Shown here: in pieces, positions 26,880 through 34,709 of the stretch | Position numbering within the stretch: the first letter of the stretch is position 1 | Layout of the letters: every line of letters begins with the position of its first letter | Assembly: GCF_018403685.1 (NCBI RefSeq) | Contig: NZ_BOVK01000015.1 | Location: forward strand, 1-64,000 | Length of the DNA: 64,000 bases | From: Xylanibacillus composti | GTDB taxonomy: Bacteria; Bacillota; Bacilli; Paenibacillales; K13 | Reading direction: 5' to 3' | Notes under the pieces: model-generated | Seen by the model: the letters and a program-made list of their open reading frames with translations, nothing else | The model's database searches: none | Told to the model about the DNA's origin: nothing | Translations under genes and position numbers: made by a program

Positions 26880-27200
26880 TTACTTGTAGTAACCGATGAT
26901 GACGTTGAGCAAGGCTGAACCAAGCACCGCCCCGATACAAGAAACAACCGCTACAATAATGCGGTTGTTCCACTTTTTGGTGTCCATTTCATCGGCGGCG
27001 GAACGGCGAATAAAGAAATAAATAATGAGCAGACCGGTAACAACGGGGGCCAATATCATCAGCCAAGTGGTGACGTCACCGATCAGTTTTTCCGTCCCTG
27101 TCGCCAGCTTGCTATCTTGAATGCTATTTGCGTAAACGGAAGACGCTGAGAAAAGAAAACCTAAGCTACAGCAGGCTGCTGACAAAGAATAACGAATCAA
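26880..27200 (-). CDS. VirB2-like T4SS pilin candidate
   Basis: Protein of 106 aa: signal peptide (LIRYSLSAACCSLGFLFSAS, cleavage near VYANS) followed by two hydrophobic segments (TWLMILAPVVTGLLIIYFFI and VAVVSCIGAVLGSALLNVII) separated by a short charged loop. This is the VirB2/TrbC layout. The UUG at 27200 is the best start since longer frames overlap the VirD4 gene, but its ribosome binding site is weak, so expression may depend on coupling to VirD4 translation. Confidence 0.65.
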   Translation of the reverse strand: MIRYSLSAACCSLGFLFSASSVYANSIQDSKLATGTEKLIGDVTTWLMILAPVVTGLLIIYFFIRRSAADEMDTKKWNNRIIVAVVSCIGAVLGSALLNVIIGYYK

Positions 27201-27205
27201 AGCTT

Positions 27206-28777
27206 TTACTCTTCTGAAGAATAAGGTGGAAATTGGTTTTGCGCGGCTGCCGCACGTTGCTGTTCGGCCAGTTGCCTTGCAATGTCCTTCTGGTAGTACA
27301 CCCAAATGTTCCACAGCTTCACCTCCTCTCGGGTGTCGGTTCGAATGGGCCTCCGCTTTTCTCGTTCTTCCCGAACTTGGCGATTATGTTCCTTGTCACC
27401 CAAGCCCATCATGCGATTGAAAGCCCAGGTGCTTAAATCGGGAGCGAACATCATCGCAGGATGACTGCGGGAGAGGACGAGTTGATAGGGGCGGGAAATG
27501 CGGCGCACCTCATCCACGGTCAACAGCTTGCGCTCCAGCAGATTGAGACTATGGGATGTGCTTGGCGTTGTGTACTTCCCGTGGGAGGCGGACAATTGAT
27601 AGCTGGAAGTGGTGTAGGTTCCGAGCTTCTCACTGACTTCACGCAACGTCTCCAAATCGTCGGCCTGCAAGTAAATCCATGTCTGGCAATTCGATTTAAT
27701 CGTATTGGCCACATGATCGTCGTATTTTTCCTTAAGCTGCTCGAAACTCTGCACAAACAGGTTGAAGCGCATCCCGCGCCCGCCGCCGACCGTCAATTTG
27801 TTTGTAAAGTCGGCAATCGGCGTAAAGTTTCCAAATTCGTCGAGCAGAAAGTTGACGCGCCGTTTAAGCCGTCCGCCGCGATTATCGGCCTCTGCTGTTT
27901 GCAGCTCATATAGCTGGGAAATCATCAGAGACGCAACCGGATAAAACGTCGTCTTTTCGTCCGGCAAAATAATAAAAAGCGCCTGTTTCTTCTCGCCAAG
28001 ATCGGCTAAAGAAAAGTCGCTTTTATGGGTAATCGCATAGATGGATTTGGAAGTAAACAATCTCAGCGTCGTGAGTGCCGAGGTGAAGAAGCTGCCTTTG
28101 GTGCGTGAAGGCGCAATGTCGGAAATACTGAGCAGCGCCCGGGCAGGATGCTGCTGCGGCAAGCGCTTGATGTACTCCTGCATCGGCGTTTTGTTTCCGG
28201 TTTGCTTGTTCATCTCGGCCAAAAACCAGTACACGTTGGTCATGTTCTGATATTCCGGTCGCTTGATGTTGTCCCAAATCACGCTTAAGATAGAGGCGGC
28301 AATGACGGACATCTCGCCGTTTGTCCAAATTTTTTCCCCCTGCGCTTTGCCGACCAGCACATTCGTCATATCCCAGGCCAGCATTTCGGCTTGCTCCTGA
28401 TCCCCTCTCAGCGTGGCGTCAATCACCGGCTGGAGCAGGTTATAATGATGGCTCTTTTCCGGGTGGCGGAAATCCAGCGCGAGTACCTCATAGCCCAGCT
28501 TTTCCAGAAGGGGAGCGCTGTAATGGAATAACTCCGCCTTCGGATCGGAGATGACCAGCGATTCACCGGCCAGCGCCAACAACCCAATGGATTGCAGGAC
28601 GACAGAGCGAGACTTGCCGCTGCGTGTAGCACCAATGCAGAGGGTATGAACATCATCGCCTACATAAAAGAGTTGTTCCTTCCCACGCTGCTGATCCAGA
28701 CCCAGTACAATGCCGCCAGCGTTTAGATGTAACGGCGAATCAAGCTTTGGAATTGTCTTCGGATGAAACAGTTTCAT
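27206..28777 (-). CDS. VirD4/TraG-type coupling ATPase (soluble part)
   Basis: Coupling protein of 523 aa that recruits the relaxase-DNA complex. Walker A is CIGATRSGKSRSVV (about 47-60), followed by VISDPKAELFHYSAP, a VirD4 signature; Walker B is VNFLLDEFGNFTPI and the RecA core ends at DDLETLREVSEKLGTYT. It matches the Gram-positive CD1115-type VirD4 group but lacks the N-terminal membrane domain, which is encoded by the preceding overlapping gene. ATG 28777 follows AGGAGG by 9 bases. Confidence 0.9.
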   Translation of the reverse strand: MKLFHPKTIPKLDSPLHLNAGGIVLGLDQQRGKEQLFYVGDDVHTLCIGATRSGKSRSVVLQSIGLLALAGESLVISDPKAELFHYSAPLLEKLGYEVLALDFRHPEKSHHYNLLQPVIDATLRGDQEQAEMLAWDMTNVLVGKAQGEKIWTNGEMSVIAASILSVIWDNIKRPEYQNMTNVYWFLAEMNKQTGNKTPMQEYIKRLPQQHPARALLSISDIAPSRTKGSFFTSALTTLRLFTSKSIYAITHKSDFSLADLGEKKQALFIILPDEKTTFYPVASLMISQLYELQTAEADNRGGRLKRRVNFLLDEFGNFTPIADFTNKLTVGGGRGMRFNLFVQSFEQLKEKYDDHVANTIKSNCQTWIYLQADDLETLREVSEKLGTYTTSSYQLSASHGKYTTPSTSHSLNLLERKLLTVDEVRRISRPYQLVLSRSHPAMMFAPDLSTWAFNRMMGLGDKEHNRQVREEREKRRPIRTDTREEVKLWNIWVYYQKDIARQLAEQQRAAAAQNQFPPYSSEE

Positions 28778-29243
28778 CTTCCACAACCTCCTGTTCAGAT
28801 GATTTTAAGAATTGCAGATCGTCGTAGCCTGTATGAATCAGATGCCGGATAAAGGGATGGCGGAGATCAAGTGAATAGTGGTCAAAGGTGCGGGGCCATT
28901 CGTCTTCCCGTAGCCAGCGTGCCGATCCGTGCTGATGCTGTCCGGTAGGGACCGGCGTTTCGATACCGGGAGCAACCTGCCGCAACTTGCTTTGATAAGG
29001 CTGGCTGTTCATGACGAAGAAAAGTACGGCCAGCACCAGGACAATGCTTTGCAGACAGACAAACAGGAGAAGATGTGCTCGATGGGTAAGCAGACTGTCG
29101 AGACAAGCGGCAAGGGATGGAAGGGCAAGACGGGAAGTCTCCCCGGACAACAGGAAATGATGGGCGGTGCTAATAAAGAGATTGCCTACGCCTCCCAGCA
29201 CAATGATGAGGCAAGCAAGCCAACTTTTTTGTTTCGTCTTCAC
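28740..29243 (-). CDS. membrane domain of a split VirD4 coupling protein
   Basis: Protein of 167 aa with two membrane spans (about 8-28 and 60-78) and a soluble tail containing HGSARWLREDEWPR. H-G-S-A-R-W is the motif that normally follows the transmembrane domain within a single VirD4 protein. The gene ends 38 bases inside the ATPase gene, in another frame, so the coupling protein is encoded as two polypeptides. GUG start overlaps the upstream stop as GTGA. The acidic tail (EQEVVEDETVSSED) may mediate docking. Confidence 0.72.
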   Translation of the reverse strand: MKTKQKSWLACLIIVLGGVGNLFISTAHHFLLSGETSRLALPSLAACLDSLLTHRAHLLLFVCLQSIVLVLAVLFFVMNSQPYQSKLRQVAPGIETPVPTGQHQHGSARWLREDEWPRTFDHYSLDLRHPFIRHLIHTGYDDLQFLKSSEQEVVEDETVSSEDNSKA

Positions 29244-30088
29244 AGTTCCAGTTCTCCGCTCGGCTCAAAAAAATCGTCAGGCTCTCTGACCTGAAAAGGA
29301 GCGGCTAATTTGTCCGTCTCGTAGGTAACCTGCACATGTCGATGGTTTGGTTCTTCTCCAGTTACGGCCTGATCCAATTGAATTTGCAGAAAAAGCGATT
29401 TGGGTGCAGCGCTATCATGGATATGGCCCCATTCTTCGGTATGCAGGTTGTGAATCGCCACGTACACCGGATAATCCTCGCATAACGTATGCGCCAGACT
29501 ATCGTCACTCACAAGTTGTTCTGCAACAGCGGGGTGGGACGCAGACAATTCATAGATCGGAACAGCACAAGCATCTAGCGGGTAATAGAGGTAATCGTCA
29601 TGTCCGGCAGCTAACTGGTGGGCAAAGTCAGATAAACACTGCTTGGCTATGATTTGGTTCACGGCCAAATGCCATTTCCCACCGCTTTCCAGCAGATATA
29701 GACCGTTATGAAAAAACTGACTATCCGTGACCGTGCCCAAAGGCGTTGTACTCGGAGCAGAAAATTCGCCAAAGTATTCTGGCGCGAAAAACTTACCTTC
29801 TTCGGCAAGCTGCTCTGTACTTCCGCAGTATTTCTTAAATTCGGGGTCGGTAATCGCACCTTGCTTCAGTAATTCGTAAGCGGGAATGGCGCTTTTAACG
29901 TCATCGTAATAAACATGTTCGCCATGTACTTCTCCGGCTTGCAACGCTTTTTCGCTGAGTACTTCTTTGGCGTAATTGGCATCCAGAGCGATGCCGCTAT
30001 TTTTCTCGGCAAAAATGCCGTAGACATGCAAGCCGATTTCAAAACAGGTTAGAATGTTGCCCCAGATGGAGCTTTCCGGCCTAGACAC
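29240..30088 (-). CDS. element protein of unknown function
   Basis: Soluble protein of 282 aa, acidic and rich in aromatic residues, with no signal peptide, membrane span or recognised motif. Features such as YYDDVKSAIPAYELLKQGAI and the paired IYELSASHP region suggest a mixed alpha/beta fold. GUG 30088 follows AAAGGAGG. Position between relaxase-side genes and VirD4 suggests a cytoplasmic role in transfer or a protein against host defence. Not identified. Confidence 0.7.
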   Translation of the reverse strand: MSRPESSIWGNILTCFEIGLHVYGIFAEKNSGIALDANYAKEVLSEKALQAGEVHGEHVYYDDVKSAIPAYELLKQGAITDPEFKKYCGSTEQLAEEGKFFAPEYFGEFSAPSTTPLGTVTDSQFFHNGLYLLESGGKWHLAVNQIIAKQCLSDFAHQLAAGHDDYLYYPLDACAVPIYELSASHPAVAEQLVSDDSLAHTLCEDYPVYVAIHNLHTEEWGHIHDSAAPKSLFLQIQLDQAVTGEEPNHRHVQVTYETDKLAAPFQVREPDDFFEPSGELEL

Positions 30089-30102
30089 GTGGGCGACCTC
30101 CT

Positions 30103-30806
30103 TTACCGTTCTTCGGCAACTTCCAATGCTTCCGGGTTGCCGTCGTAATCATGAATAAATTCTTGATCATAGTCCAGATGAATGTCTCGATCTTTTAACG
30201 CAGGCACCAAGTCTTCCAACTTATCGATTAGGATCTGCACCTGTTCAAACTGCTGACCGTTTTGTCATTTGGAGTAATGAGATATTTAACCATTTCATCA
30301 TGAATGAGCAACAATTCAGCTTCGTTGAATATTTTTCTTTCATCCACCAATCCGCTGCGGCACGCAAAGTTTTCTAGCGCTTCTTCTTTGTTGTAAAAAT
30401 ATTGGCGCTGTACGGGTGCGCCGTTATCCGGCGACAAGCGGTAGGTTGAGAATACGTACTCGAATAGCGGATGATGCTTACAAGCCAGCACGACATCCCC
30501 ATACTCACTTAATTTATAAACGCCGTTCGCAATTTTAGCGTCTTTTTCTGTATAAGGCTTCTCGGTGCAGATGCCAAGCTGCAACGCCGTTTTCCGTGCC
30601 AAGTCCTGAATAGCACCCATCAGCCGGTCGGGTACGGTAACAAAAGGATTTTTTTCAATACTATCCATGCGAGTATAGAAGGCGACGAGCTGATCCTTCA
30701 TGTACATATCAGCCAAATAATCGGCGGAAGTGGAGCGGCGAACTTCGATACCTTGCTCGGCAAGCGCGGAAAAATAGGCTTTGTAAAACTCACTTTTGCT
30801 TTTCAT
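30103..30806 (-). pseudogene. paralogue of the next gene, frameshifted near its 3' end
   Basis: From ATG 30806 (after AAAGGTGGG) the frame runs to a stop at 30228, ending NDKTVSSLNRCRS. The next frame continues without a start codon as VQQFEQVQILIDKLEDLVPA to a stop at 30103-30105, just before the ribosome binding site of the next gene. Restoring one base at about 30254 gives a 234-aa protein whose C-terminus aligns with the 216-aa neighbour at 30845 (RVLHRIDALLLPIDKLL). Both share an F-x-x-R-S-G-L motif (NFACRSGLVDE here). Function unknown. Confidence 0.7.
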
Positions 30807-30844
30807 CGGGTTTCCCACCTTTCAGACAGTCTGTAAAGCGGTCA

Positions 30845-31495
30845 TTAGCGTTCTCGATCCGCTTCTGCTTCGGCTTCCAGCAAAAGTTTGTCAATAGGGA
30901 GCAGAAGTGCGTCAATCCGGTGCAGCACCCTATCCAGATTCACCCGGTCTTCAGAACTTAATTCCGCGTCTTGAATACCTCGAAAAAGGAGTGCTTCCCG
31001 AATAACCGACAATTCATCGAGACGAAAAGACGTAACGTCCTCGGCAAGCCCGCTGCGAAACAGAAAATCTTCCTTGGCTTCAGAGTAGGCATTTTTGTGA
31101 AAGTAATGTCCAAGGGACACCGCGCTCTTGTTATAGGTGTATTGCCAATTGACAAAGGTGAACTCTCCCTCACCATCGTAACGGGTTGCCAGAACATACC
31201 CGTTGTAATCAAGCAGTTTGCGATATTCGCTGACCGAATCGATACCCATAGCAGGTGCTTCTTGATAAGCACGTTCCATCTCCCATACTTGACTGACCAG
31301 AGGGGCAATGCGTTTGGAAGATTCCTGATAGTCCCCGGCTGGATATAACACGAAGCCGTCATCTTGCACATAGGCAAGCGGCTTTTCGTCCCTCGAGATA
31401 ATCAGCGCTTCATCGGGGTTAGGTTGTTTGACGGATAGCCCTTCTTTTCTCAACTGGTAACGAAGCACTTCCAGCAACCGATCAGTGATTTCCAT
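30845..31495 (-). CDS. element protein, paralogue of the frameshifted gene
   Basis: Soluble protein of 216 aa. The N-terminal half has DEALIISRDEKPLAYVQDDG and the C-terminal half AKEDFLFRSGLAEDVTSF followed by a long helix with heptads (VNLDRVLHRIDALLLPIDKL). The second half matches the neighbouring frameshifted gene, so the pair arose by duplication. ATG 31495 follows AAAGGAG and overlaps the 53-aa gene. No named family; the setting suggests an early-transfer or antidefence role. Confidence 0.72.
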   Translation of the reverse strand: MEITDRLLEVLRYQLRKEGLSVKQPNPDEALIISRDEKPLAYVQDDGFVLYPAGDYQESSKRIAPLVSQVWEMERAYQEAPAMGIDSVSEYRKLLDYNGYVLATRYDGEGEFTFVNWQYTYNKSAVSLGHYFHKNAYSEAKEDFLFRSGLAEDVTSFRLDELSVIREALLFRGIQDAELSSEDRVNLDRVLHRIDALLLPIDKLLLEAEAEADRER

Positions 31496-31643
31496 CGGCT
31501 TTCTCCTTTTTTGTCACCTTCGGACGTGGTTTCGAGAAGGGCTGAGACGGTTTCTTTTGTTTTTTTTCGGTTGAAGACGAACGGTTTGGGGGCTGGCGCA
31601 TGAGTTGTTCAAAGGGACGAAGTTTTCCTTCCGTAAATAACAT
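31482..31643 (-). CDS. 53-aa basic protein downstream of the relaxase
   Basis: Small basic protein: MLFTEGKLRPFEQLMRQPP, then a K/P/S-rich tail (KKQKKPSQPFSKPRPKVTKK). ATG 31643 follows AAAGGAG by 8 bases, and the end overlaps the next gene by 14 bases, which is typical of true operon genes. The tail could bind nucleic acid. Not identified. Confidence 0.6.
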   Translation of the reverse strand: MLFTEGKLRPFEQLMRQPPNRSSSTEKKQKKPSQPFSKPRPKVTKKEKADGNH

Positions 31644-31734
31644 TGAATGGCTCCTTTCGCTTTGAATAATCCACAGATTTTTTTGCTTATACACATGTTG
31701 TCTACAGGTTTTCCACAAAACAAAAGAGAACGAA

Positions 31735-32970
31735 CTATCTTTCCATGCCACGATCTTTGTGCCGTAGTAGCCATTCTTTCTTCGCTTGCTTGGATAGCTC
31801 CCCGCCCATTACGCTGATTTTGTCATCAACATCCATTTGGGTACGCATCGCAAGACCCTCCATCATGGTCAGCAGTTCCAACAATAGCTGTTCCGCCAAG
31901 GCTTGATGGCGATCTGCTTGCCGAATGGCAATAGCCGATTCCTTCTCCATTTTGATCATGGTGCGTAGTGTGGAAAGGATACGGTTTGCCATCCGCTTTT
32001 CGGCCTCCGCTTGGTAGTTGCCGTGTTGTTTCTCCAAACGATCTGGGTCGGACGTATAGAGGCGGGCTAGCTCCAGCTTGGCCTGCACGTAATCGTTGAC
32101 CAGTTCCGCCAGATAACGATTGTCATGAAGCAGTTCTTGTACCAACTCGTCGAGATACATTTTGGATTCCTGCGGCAGTAATTGATAAGCCAGCCTGCCC
32201 GTTGGAGGAAGGTGGCGGCGCAGTTCAAACAGCCGGCTCGCCAAGTGTTTAACGGAAGACGATTCGATGAGATGGTGTTTAGGGAAACGAAGCAGAGAGT
32301 CTCCGTCTTCGTGTTCAAAACGACGTTGGGTAGCTCGGAACGCTTTGGGATTCAACTGTTTCAGGTAAGCTTCAAAATCGTCAACAATGCGGTCGGTTAC
32401 TTTCGTGATGCCGGATTTGGCCTCGTCTCGCAGTGCACAAAATTCTTTGATTTTATAAGCGAAAGTGTCTTTGATTAGCTGCTTGCGAATACGATTTGGG
32501 ATTTCCGGGTGTGTGAAGTTCTTAATAACGGATTGCGACTTGTCCCAAAACACGACGTGGAGATGCGGATGGTCGCGCTCATTATGGAAGGCAGCGGCCC
32601 AGCATAAGTTTTCAATCTTGATCTGGTTTTGGGTGGAGAGGGTGGCGATATGCTGTTCGATATAATGTTGCCAATCGGAGAAATCCGTTAAGCCGAGCTC
32701 AAGCGCGGTTTCGGTTTGAAATGAAATGACACTGCGGTACATATTTTTGCCTTCCCGAGAGATTTGTCGGGCGATCCGGGCGACTTCTTGCCAAGAATCA
32801 AAGGCTTTGAGCGCCCCGGGCTTCATTTTTCCAAACAACCCGTGGCTCTTGTTTGGATGTTTAACCGCACCGGGACGGGTGGCGATATAACCAATGTGCA
32901 CATAGTTGCTGACAGCCGTTTTCGGATGATTCGGATGAAAAAAGCGCTGCTTATAAATCAGCGCCGACAT
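31735..32970 (-). CDS. MobP/MobL-family relaxase
   Basis: Relaxase of 411 aa that should nick the element at oriT and lead the strand into the recipient. The histidine cluster HNERDHPHLHVVFWD (H129, H134, H136, H138) is the metal-binding motif of MobP-type relaxases, with KQRFF near the start and a candidate catalytic Tyr in the N-terminal region (Y6 or Y23). The C-terminal half is helical and charged. ATG 32970 has GGGGAGG upstream; it overlaps the RHH gene by 20 bases. The fold resembles the Firmicute MobL group. Confidence 0.88.
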   Translation of the reverse strand: MSALIYKQRFFHPNHPKTAVSNYVHIGYIATRPGAVKHPNKSHGLFGKMKPGALKAFDSWQEVARIARQISREGKNMYRSVISFQTETALELGLTDFSDWQHYIEQHIATLSTQNQIKIENLCWAAAFHNERDHPHLHVVFWDKSQSVIKNFTHPEIPNRIRKQLIKDTFAYKIKEFCALRDEAKSGITKVTDRIVDDFEAYLKQLNPKAFRATQRRFEHEDGDSLLRFPKHHLIESSSVKHLASRLFELRRHLPPTGRLAYQLLPQESKMYLDELVQELLHDNRYLAELVNDYVQAKLELARLYTSDPDRLEKQHGNYQAEAEKRMANRILSTLRTMIKMEKESAIAIRQADRHQALAEQLLLELLTMMEGLAMRTQMDVDDKISVMGGELSKQAKKEWLLRHKDRGMER

Positions 32971-33433
32971 CGGTATGGCCTCCCCGCAGTCGTTCCAGAT
33001 TTTGATCGAAGGCATCGCCGGAAAGGAACAGCTTTTCGGCATCGTTCAGTTTCATCTTGGTGTACTCGACAGCCAATTGACGAGCTTTCCGTTCGATTTC
33101 TCGAAAGGTGGTGTAACGGTGCGCATCGATGAGGTCGGCAATAATCGCAATCGTGGAATAGTACGCCGCAGCGGACATGATGAGGTCTTTGCTGGCAAGC
33201 CCGGCTAGTCGGTTGCTGAGGCCATTAATGGCAATGCCAATCTCTTGACGGATGATCGCAGTAATGAAGTCAATCTCTTGGGTATAGGCTTCGATGGACA
33301 TTCCCTTTTGAATAAAGGCACGTACCACATCCGCCATACTGAGATGTTTGGAAGCGGCGTACTTCTTGAGCGAGTCATACTGGGATTTGGGTAGCTTGAC
33401 GGTGATCTGCTCCGTTTTTTCTCTTCTGACCAA
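32951..33433 (-). CDS. ribbon-helix-helix relaxosome accessory protein (MobC-like)
   Basis: Protein of 160 aa. The N-terminal RHH DNA-binding domain reads EQITVKLPKSQYDSLKKYAA followed by LSMADVVRAFIQKGM; a helical oligomerisation part follows. Its place directly before the relaxase and next to structured DNA fits a MobC/NikA-type protein that binds oriT. The UUG at 33433 follows AAAGGAG. It probably represses its own promoter as well. Confidence 0.82.
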   Translation of the reverse strand: MVRREKTEQITVKLPKSQYDSLKKYAASKHLSMADVVRAFIQKGMSIEAYTQEIDFITAIIRQEIGIAINGLSNRLAGLASKDLIMSAAAYYSTIAIIADLIDAHRYTTFREIERKARQLAVEYTKMKLNDAEKLFLSGDAFDQNLERLRGGHTDVGADL

Positions 33434-33464
33434 TGGTATCTCCTTTCGCTATACAGTTTAATAG

Positions 33465-33601
33465 CGACATTCGATTGTCGGGGGGAACTACTAAAAAATG
33501 TCGGTGAAAGCTCTGCTTTCACGCTGTTTTCTCGCAAAATGACATTTTGCTATTCCTGCCTTTAAACCACTCCCAAGAGTCCCCAAAGGTGGGCCTCTTG
33601 G
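33465..33601. other. candidate oriT: cluster of inverted repeats
   Basis: In the 480-base gap between the RHH gene and HamA lie four inverted repeats: CGACA/TGTCG (33465-33480), GTGAAAGC/GCTTTCAC (33504-33522), GCAAAATG/CATTTTGC (33534-33550) and CCAAGAG/CTCTTGG (33573-33601). Such a run directly upstream of RHH and relaxase genes is the usual form of an origin of transfer. A further AT-rich hairpin (GATGAGAAAAA with TTTTTCATC) follows at about 33627-33653. The nick site cannot be pinpointed. No gene is seen in this gap. Confidence 0.55.
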
Positions 33602-33917
33602 AGAGTAGGGAACCTTGAAAGATATCTGATGAGAAAAAAGGCTATTTTTCATCTTCATAATCATCTCCTTGTTTGTAAATTGTAAAATGAGCGCGATTCT
33701 TGGTAGTTGCCAATCAAAAACTGCGGCGTTAATAATCAGTTTTAATACGTCCTGGACAATTTTCCATATATAAAACAGCTCTACAGAACTATATTGATGA
33801 AGGGTTTTCCAGTTTTCTGTCGAAATTTATAAGGTGTGAGAACGAAAGAGTTTTTACAAACTGTTGGGTTATCCAAGGAAAAAACTTCTTTGCGGTTTCA
33901 AGGAGGTGGCTGACGTC

Positions 33918-34706
33918 ATGTCAATCATAAATGAGCACCCATCTGAAAATCATCCATTTGCCGAATCGCTTTTATCTAATGATGAAAACTCTATAAATGG
34001 TGTTCCCCATAGATACTTAATAGAAAATGGAAGTAAAGGTGTTCTTCTGGACCATATGACATTGGCACTACAAGATCACCATATTAGTCCCGAGGCTTTA
34101 GAGCGCCGTAAAGATTTAATAGAAACCTTACAGATAAAGGACGCTCCAATGATTGTTTCTCCATATCCTCAAAATAAAACAACTCAGAAGGGGAATTTTG
34201 CTGAGATTTTTCTGGCAGAGTATTTGTGTTCCACGACTGAAGCAGAGCTCCCTATATATAGGTTGAGATACAATCCCAATGTAGAGCAATCAATGAAGGG
34301 CGACGATGTTTTGCTTTTTGATGTGGAGTCTGATCCGGTGCGAATTATTGTTGGGGAGTCAAAATTCAGAGGAGTTCCAAATAAGAAAGCCGTTGTTGAC
34401 ATAGTTGACGGACTTGTACGTTCAAATAAAGCTGGATTACCCATTTCATTAACGTTTGTCTCAGAGCGTTTATTTGAAGCTGGTAATTTCGAATTGGCAA
34501 AGAAGGTTCAGAATTGTGCCGTATTATTTCTAACAAATCAACTGCGATTAGACTATGTTGGCTTTCTGATGGGTAATTATACCGCTCGGAAAGTTGTAAA
34601 TACCCATGCCTCAAGTGAACTCCGTAACTTACTAATGATATCGTTAAATTTTGAATCACCAGACGCGATTGTTCAACAAGCATTTGTACAACTGGAGGGA
34701 AGGTAA
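33918..34706 (+). CDS. hamA: HamA, Hachiman defence nuclease (DUF1837)
   Basis: Effector of a Hachiman antiphage system, 262 aa. The DUF1837 core is visible: KGNFAEIFLAEYL (92-104), SMKGDDVLLFD with D129/D130, and RIIVGESKFRG with E147 and K149. Together these form a D...E-x-K nuclease centre. In studied Hachiman systems HamA is held inactive by HamB and degrades DNA when released. ATG 33918 follows AAGGAGGTG; a longer frame from 33864 precedes that site. HamB begins 3 bases after its stop. The genes are more AT-rich than the transfer backbone, which suggests separate acquisition. Confidence 0.88.
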   Translation: MSIINEHPSENHPFAESLLSNDENSINGVPHRYLIENGSKGVLLDHMTLALQDHHISPEALERRKDLIETLQIKDAPMIVSPYPQNKTTQKGNFAEIFLAEYLCSTTEAELPIYRLRYNPNVEQSMKGDDVLLFDVESDPVRIIVGESKFRGVPNKKAVVDIVDGLVRSNKAGLPISLTFVSERLFEAGNFELAKKVQNCAVLFLTNQLRLDYVGFLMGNYTARKVVNTHASSELRNLLMISLNFESPDAIVQQAFVQLEGR

Positions 34707-34709
34707 CAA

